Assembly: GCA_910574455.1 (NCBI GenBank)
Contig: CAJSYZ010000003.1
Coordinates: forward strand, 558,001 to 622,000
DNA: 64,000 nt
Direction of reading: 5' to 3'
Source: Trichaptum fuscoviolaceum
Lineage: Eukaryota > Basidiomycota > Agaricomycetes > Hymenochaetales > Trichaptaceae
This document shows, piece by piece, positions 58,138 through 64,000 of the stretch (the stretch's first letter is position 1; each line of letters begins with the position of its first letter). A program made the translations under genes and the position numbers. Below the pieces are notes generated by a model. It had not been told where the DNA came from, did not search any database, and saw only the letters and a program-made list of their open reading frames with translations.

Positions 58138-58210
58138 ATTGTTCACAATGAGTAGAAGGTTGTGGAGGTGAGAGGAAAGAGAGTCGTCGTTGCTGAAGAG
58201 ACTGGTCACC

Positions 58211-58216
58211 TTTATA
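58211..58216 (-). promoter_or_regulatory. TATA box of paralog 5
   Basis: TATAAA on the minus strand, about 75 bp upstream of the ATG at 58137. Confidence 0.65.
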
Positions 58217-58986
58217 GCACATGCGAATCACATGAGGCAGCCAGCGCCAATCAAGATGAATTTTGACACACGCAATAGTAGAACTTGAAGGTCAATTGTA
58301 GATTAGCGCCCGTCCGAAAAAAGATCTGAAACCTTAAAAACTAAGGATGCACGAACATCTCCTTGCATCAATTATGAGGCCTTAATGCGAAGTCTTCGAG
58401 ATATTTTGTACCTAAGGGCAGGGCTTGGAGTAGCAACGCCACAGTGGTTCGGGGCTTCACCCGCTGAAGATAATAACCTGACGATCCAGATCGTACATCG
58501 AGTTCCCAGTCGTAAAGTCAGATTTAATGTCCTCCCAAAAATGCGCTTTCCATGAGACTTGGAGCCAGAGACGGTGTAAGGTATTAGAGGTAGCGAGACT
58601 CGACGACGCAATGGCAGCTGAGTGTGGAGAGCGTCAATCCTTGCGAGGGAGCAGTGCGGGCTTAAGACTCACTGGCATTGGAAAGCGTCGCCCACGGTCA
58701 AGAATCATTTACCCTTCCCGATACTGAGATTTGGCGTGCACGAAAGCAGGAAGGAGGCGTAGGAGGCATTACTGATAAGACCGGGATAACACGTGGCATT
58801 AGCGAGATAGTCAGAGTTTGATACCAACAGCGAGAAGCGTGAAGATATTCCGCATGCTTTATCTTTGCAATCACCTTTGCGAAGTCCATTCGATCTTCCG
58901 AGGCAACGAAAAGATGCTGTACTTGCTCGAAATCTGACATGAAGATGTGCTCAATGCCACAAGCGTCCGGTGGCCATACGAGAGTC
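58217..58986. repeat. Array intergenic unit 5, truncated
   Basis: This is the upstream region of paralog 5, homologous to the other units up to CATACGAGAGTC. There it is cut by a copia LTR, which marks the right edge of the array. No gene is seen. Confidence 0.65.
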
Positions 58987-59160
58987 TGTTGAACTCGTAG
59001 AAGGTTCTAGTAGATCATAGGACATGATTACTCATACTATCGGAACATTCTAGTAACATCTATTGTTATCTGTTGCATTACTAATGCACTGTATAGTTTA
59101 CACTTATTTACTTCATGTACAGTATATAAACCCCCTGTACGTAGCTCTGAGTAGAACAAC
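58987..59160 (+). repeat. Copia-type LTR (family 1), interrupted
   Basis: It begins TGTTGAACTCGTAGAAGG, and TATATAAACCCC lies at about 59124. The 5' TGTTGA start and TATA position fit a small copia LTR. It breaks off at about 59160, where a second LTR family begins, so the remainder should lie beyond the second element. Confidence 0.6.
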
Positions 59161-60255
59161 GTGTCACGACGTGACATAACCCTTTCCCCTTCGGGGCGCA
59201 TCCCGGGGATTTTCCCAAATCCCGCTTGGGATATCTTGCCCTCGGGAAAATATCCCGGGGCATTCCCTTCGGGATTTATCCCGGGGTCCATTCCCTTCGG
59301 GTTCTCTCCCTTTCGGGATTTATCCCGGGGTTCTACCCTATGGACTTTCCCGAAGTCCCTTCTCCCTCTTCCTCATGTCTCCCTCATGTTCCCTCACCTG
59401 TTTTCCTCATTCCTCCTCCATTACTCCGATTTTCCAATGTTCTACACATGTCCTGTCACTCCTTTGTTATTTCTTTCCATTTCCTGCCTTAGCTCTACAT
59501 GTGCAAGGCCTCATTGTCTACCGCTTTGCACACATCCCCGATTTTCCCACGCTTCCAGAATCCCGGTATCTCTGTCCTTTCTCTATATAAACCCATAGCA
59601 TTTGTACATAGATACCTTGACTCGAATATCATAAGTCTATAGGCTACTTTACGAGCTTGGCTCTCGAGATCCATCCTTGCTTCACTCTATGATCTTACTC
59701 TCGTCGTTATACACTCTTCTCGCTCTCAGACTCTAAATTCCCGAAAACCCGACTAGGATCTCGCGTAGAATCCCGGATCACTGATCGCGGGAACTTCAAC
59801 CCGGATCCCGACTACTTGGTCTCTTGCTATTCGCCTTTGCGTTTCCTTCGCGTTTCCGTTCTCGCTCGGCTTTCTCAACTCGCGACTGTCGGGATCCCCC
59901 AGGACCCCAACATGTCTAAAGCAATCCCGAACAGAACCCGGTATACTGAAACCCGAATCGCGACCTTGGCTAGATCCCGAAAGGATCCCCCGCTCTCTGA
60001 TCCCGGAAGAACCTCTGCTTCGCCATGCATTCTCCTGCTAAGAGTTCCGCCCCGCTACGACCTCCTCGCCCCTGCTTGTCCTCGCCCATGTCTCCTCGTC
60101 AGTCCCCCGCCTCGTCCCCGTGTCTCGATCCATCCCTAGCCCACCTCGTCGTTCCCCCGACTCTAGGATGATCCCCCGCTCACTCCCCGCTCCCATCATG
60201 CTCTGTTCCCCGCTCCAGCAAACCCCGTACCTCGCCATAGTCCCGAAGTCACTCA

Positions 60256-60311
60256 CCATAGCCACAGCCATAGCCATAGCCTGCCAAAGCCATAGCCATA
60301 GCCATAGCTAT
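60256..60311. repeat. AGCCAT microsatellite
   Basis: About seven AGCCAT hexamers with interruptions. Confidence 0.85.
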
Positions 60312-60599
60312 CCCAGACCTCGTAGGTTCTCGACTATGCCCGGATACCAGATCCCGGCCTCACGTCCACAGTCATGAAGTGCAGTTAGGAGATTGATCCA
60401 CTGCGTCCAAAGCCGACCTCTGTCTGGCCTTGAGTAAGCCAACACGACAGCGGTCAAGGATTGCTGTCCCGCAATCCTGCCCGGTCACGAACCCTGCCCT
60501 GCACTCGTCCTGCCACGGTGCCCTAGCTAACCCCTTCGACATCCTGTGCCTCTCGACCTGCCCTTGTTCGTCCACAGCCTGCCCCGCCAGGAATCCCGC

Positions 60600-61100
60600 C
60601 TCGCCGCGAACGCGGTCAAGCGTCCCCTCTGACAATCCCGCAACCCATGCTCGTTCACGGTTGGAGTCCTGTCAAGACTCCCCCACTCGTCCAGGTTGGA
60701 GTCCCGCCAAACTCCCCCCGCTCGTTTCCCGACTAGAGTCTCGCCAGACTCCCCCGCTCATTCCCGGTAGAAACCCCGCTCGCTTCCCGGTTGGAATCCC
60801 GCTCCTTTCCCCCGCACGATCCCGGTCGAAATCCCGCTCGTTTCCCGCCTCGCGTCCCGTCTCGAATCCCTGCGCAAATCCCCCGCAGGATTCCCGCCTT
60901 CGATCCCGCCGCGATTCCCATCGCAACCCCAGCTAAGTTCCCGCTCTGATTCCCGAAAGATTTCCGCTACGACTCCCGGTCGAACCCTGTCTCGATTCCC
61001 GGTCGAAACCCGAACTCGAGTCCCGGTCTAAACCCGAACTCGATTCCCAGTCGAAACCCGAACTCGATTCCCGGTCGAAACCCGAACCAGATTCCCTGCA
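60600..61100. repeat. Degenerate TCCCG-rich tandem repeats
   Basis: Short irregular repeats built on GATTCCCGGTCGAAACCCGA (clearest at 60970-61095) and CCCGCTCGTTTCCCG. A related array (GATTCCCGCCAGAATCCCG) lies at 61975-62170. The stretch between them (61100-61950) shows no gene. Confidence 0.7.
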
Positions 61101-62402
61101 TGATCCCGTCGCGAATTGCGCGAGTTTCCCGTTGTCCTAGGGAAACCCCTTAGCTTCCCCGCTCCTCGATGCTAACCTCGTCTTGAGATAGCCCCAGGTG
61201 ATTGGCCTGGCCACGCACGTGCCAGCCAACTAGTCTCGCTAGTAGCGTCCTGTCCCGGCCCGCAGACCACATTCCCGCCACCCCGTGTGCGGGATTGATC
61301 TCATTGTCCGCAAGGACTCGAACCCCGTCCTTAGTCGCCCTGCCCCGCGCGCGCCTCGCGATTAGGCTTCGTTACGACATCAAAGCACCGGCTTCTTCGA
61401 AGTGGGTCCCTGTCGATCTCCCGCGACCCTGATCCACGCCAGAAGTTGCCTGCAACTTATCCCGAGACGATGTATGCATTACATCCGCCCCCCACGCTCG
61501 TTACCCCGCTGCCTGTGCGCCAGCTTGATACCTCACGCACAATTACATTCCTTTAGTTCTCTTTGTTTCACTTGACCATGCTTCACGCTCGTTCCCTTAG
61601 ATCTTGCCCAGATGTCCCCCGCACCGAATCCCGAATCCCGGATTCACGTCACTGTATGCGCGGCCTTTGCCCGCAAGATTGTGTAACTAGTTAGTTGCGC
61701 GTTTGTGCATGCCCGTTCCCTGTAGATTCTGCCCAGTAGATAAATACCTGTCGCCACCGTAAGGAGCACTCACTTTTGTCCTCTTGTCGAGTGCTTCCTT
61801 AGGTGTGTTTCTGTCTTGTCTCTAGTGTAGTTTTACAATGCTGACTTGTCGAGTGCTTCCTTAGGGAACCTCCTCCTGATACAGAAGTGTTGCCTTGAGA
61901 TCCCGGTTATCCTGAGCTCTCTGCTCCCGTCCTGAGCAAGCCTGCTCTCTGGCTCTCTTGTCTCTGTCTTGTCCCGGATCCCGCTCTGCGAATCCCGCCC
62001 TGAGTCCTGCCCAGAATCCCGCTCTGAGATTCCCGCCAGAATCCCGCTCTGAGAATCCCGCCCGAATCTCGCACGATTCCCGCTCAGCGATTCCCGCCAG
62101 AATCCCGAACGATTCCCGCTCTGCGATTCCCGCACGAATCCAGATTCCCGCCAGAATCCCGCTTTGTGATTCCCGGTCTGCGCGTTTCCCCGCGCCTCGA
62201 CTCTGTCTCCCCGCGCCTCGACTCTGACTCCGCCCCGTCCTCGCCTCGAGCCCCCTTGCATCTCGCCCTCGTAGCCCCGCTTCCTGCGCGACTCCGTTGG
62301 CATTGTAGCATCCTTAACGGTTCCCCCTCGCCTTCTCCGCTGCCGCGCGCTCTCCCAGGCCTTGCCCCGGAAGCCGCTAACGCGCCCCGGCCCCCAGGTT
62401 CC

Positions 62403-62732
62403 CCCCAGGTCGTAACAGCTAAGAAGCACACGCTTCGCTTTCCATCAATAGAGTTCCCTGAAGAAGAAAAACTATGTCCCGGATGCGCAAAGGGCAAAAT
62501 GCCTCAGAAACCGTTTCCAGCGGTTCAGTATCGCGCATCTACTCCCTTTGAGCTTATTCACTCCGATTCAAAATCATTTCCCATCGTCTCATACCACAAG
62601 TATGAATACATCATCGTATTCTTCGATGATTTTACCTCTTATGCTTGGATATCGCTTTTGCGCAAGAAATCTGCTGCAATTGTCGCTACCAGACAGTTTA
62701 TACAACTTGTCAAGAACCAGCATCGAGCATGA
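62403..62732 (+). pseudogene. Copia gag-pre-integrase/integrase fragment
   Basis: The CPGCAKGKMPQKPFP knuckle is typical of the gag-pre-integrase region. The integrase core follows: TPFELIHSDSKSFP, with the first catalytic Asp, and YIIVFFDDFTSYAWISLLRK. Coding similarity begins at about KKHTLRFPS and ends at VKNQH, where an insertion starts. The remaining DDE residues, RT and RNase H are absent. Confidence 0.85.
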
Positions 62733-64000
62733 CACGGGTGCACCCGTAGGTACCCGTGATCCGCGAATGCAGGTACCTGCGCAAAAAAAAGTGCTACCTG
62801 GATCCGACCCGGAACCGTGGGAAACGGATCCAGGTGCACCCGCACCCGTTACCTGCAGGTATTGCAGGTACCTGTTGGCACCCGCAGGTAGTTAGCTTTA
62901 AATGTTGTAATAAAGAGATAAAATAAAAGAACAACTTACCAGAGTGGGCAGCCTTGCATGAACCACGACCGATTGAAAGGCGCGCGAGCTGCGCCGCGAT
63001 GGCGGGAAAAAAAAACAGTATGGGGGAAAGGAATGGGGCCATGGCGACGACGCTTTGCCAGGCGTCCATGGGCAACTTCACAGGCGCAGCAGGCAAGTTG
63101 ACCTTGGGCAGTGTAGCAGGAGTGGGTTTGGGCGTGGATGCGTCATCGCTCGATGCCTGCCCAAAGAATGAGATGGGGGAATGGGAGGCCTGGCGTGCAG
63201 ACCTCCATGTCCAGCACGGAGTTTCGAAGAGTTACTGCACAAAAACTGCAAAAAAAAAACAGACGAACATGAACATCCGACTTCATGCAGACAATACACG
63301 ACTAGAAAAGCAGTTGAACGTACCTTTCCACCTTGTCTTTCGCTGAACTACCTCTGCCCCGCCTGCCGTCGCCATAACCGTTGCCAATCTCCGGCGACTG
63401 CACTGCTGCTGCTGGGGCTGACTGTACTGGGCGGACAGTGCCGCTGCTGCAGTCGCCCTGCACTGCTGTGGCGCGAGTGCATCACCGCCGCCAGGGGATT
63501 CGGGCTTGGACGAATCTGGATGGGCTTGGAGAGGGCAAAGAAAGTCCTAGACGGAGGCGGCGGGCGCCGAGGGTTGCGACGGTGGAAGTTGGCCGACGAC
63601 GCAAACTGCTTGTGGGGCCGCATCATGAGTGCGGGAGACGATGGTGTTTGCGGTTGCTGAACGAGCAGCATGTCGAGGGCGACGAGCGGCATCAATGACG
63701 AGATCAGTGCGAAGAAGGGAAGAGAAAAGTGAGAAAAGACATACCAGAAGGCCAGTTCAACCTCTGCAGTACGAGACTCTAGCTTGATCTTCGCCGCGAT
63801 CCTGTTTTGCGGTCAACCGCGCGGGCGAAAGACGAGCGCGCAGTTAGCGAGGAGGCGGAAATCGGGGACAATATTGTCGTCGTAGTAGGCGGCTTCGAGG
63901 TCTTCAACTGTAACTTCCATAGGGTGCTTCGAGAGAGAGGTTGAAGGGTGGGTTGTGAGCAAAAGTAATGGTACATCGTTGCGTTCGTCGCACTCATGAC
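62733..64000. other. Unidentified element or gene, cut by the window edge
   Basis: It begins with GC-rich partial palindromes (GGTGCACCCG, GGTACCTGC, GCAGGTACCTG at 62738-62890), like the subterminal regions of some hAT elements. On the minus strand there is a possible short exon (MEVTVEDLEAAYYDDN, about 63919-63815) and an open stretch near 62940-63240 ending at a GTAAGT donor. I do not recognise these products, and the other end lies outside the window. Confidence 0.35.

Larger units (their letters stand above)
59162..62732 (+). mobile_element. Copia-type element (family 2), internally deleted and truncated
   Basis: The 5' LTR starts at 59162 and matches 1-400 in reverse. Its TATATAAA is at 59584. 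The LTR 3' boundary and primer binding site could not be fixed. The interior is mostly TCCCG-rich low-complexity DNA; a possible short gag start (MSKAIPNRTRYTETR) lies near 59911. Pol is represented only by an integrase fragment ending at about 62730, where unrelated DNA begins. Confidence 0.7.

Noticed and set aside
60038..60926. Arg/Gly-rich minus-strand and Pro/Ser-rich plus-strand frames in the TCCCG region
   Set aside because: They are products of short tandem repeats, with no domain and no conserved start.

Overview
The window looks like a repeat-rich accessory region of a filamentous basidiomycete (Agaricomycetes). The evidence is a Plavaka-type (CACTA-like) transposase fragment, two tyrosine-recombinase (YR) retrotransposons, Ty1/copia LTRs with TATATAAA boxes, and multi-exon genes with 49-62 bp GT-AG introns. 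I saw no tRNA, rRNA, CRISPR array or prokaryotic feature.

Layout. (1) 1-400: a copia-type LTR on the minus strand, cut by the window edge. (2) 408-6587: the N-terminal half of a Plavaka-like transposase (minus), truncated by that LTR, and a divergent many-exon gene of unknown function (plus). (3) 6953-10222: a 5'-truncated YR retrotransposon with reverse transcriptase, RNase H, a frame-shifted tyrosine recombinase and the B1-A2-B2 split direct repeats of Ngaro-type elements. (4) 10223-58986: a tandem array, the core of the window. It holds five paralogous minus-strand genes (about 4.2-5 kb each, about 20 exons, roughly 1,000 residues by rough exon count) separated by homologous intergenic DNA. 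Each predicted protein has an acidic N-terminus, a duplicated helical module encoded by 133-bp exons, about four membrane segments, a tryptophan-rich amphipathic repeat of variable length, and a Ser/Pro/acidic tail. (5) 58987-62732: a copia LTR interrupted by a second copia element that carries an integrase remnant. (6) 62733-64000: the end of an unidentified element or gene.

The array is broken by insertions. A 792-bp MITE-like element sits in a coding exon of paralog 1. A 5.4-kb YR retrotransposon, itself carrying two smaller nested insertions and lacking its reverse transcriptase, lies between paralogs 2 and 3. A 411-bp MITE with compound terminal inverted repeats lies between paralogs 3 and 4. 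The array is bounded on the left by the Ngaro-like element and on the right by the copia LTRs.

Paralogs 2-5 look structurally complete; paralog 1 is broken. I do not recognise a named family for them. The most unusual content of the window is this locally expanded, block-mosaic family of multipass membrane proteins with a hypervariable juxtamembrane repeat. Its promoters (TATA about 75 bp upstream of the ATG), a 12-nt micro-exon and, in four of five units, an intergenic TGACGTCA palindrome are conserved. Any role in recognition or defence is speculation.
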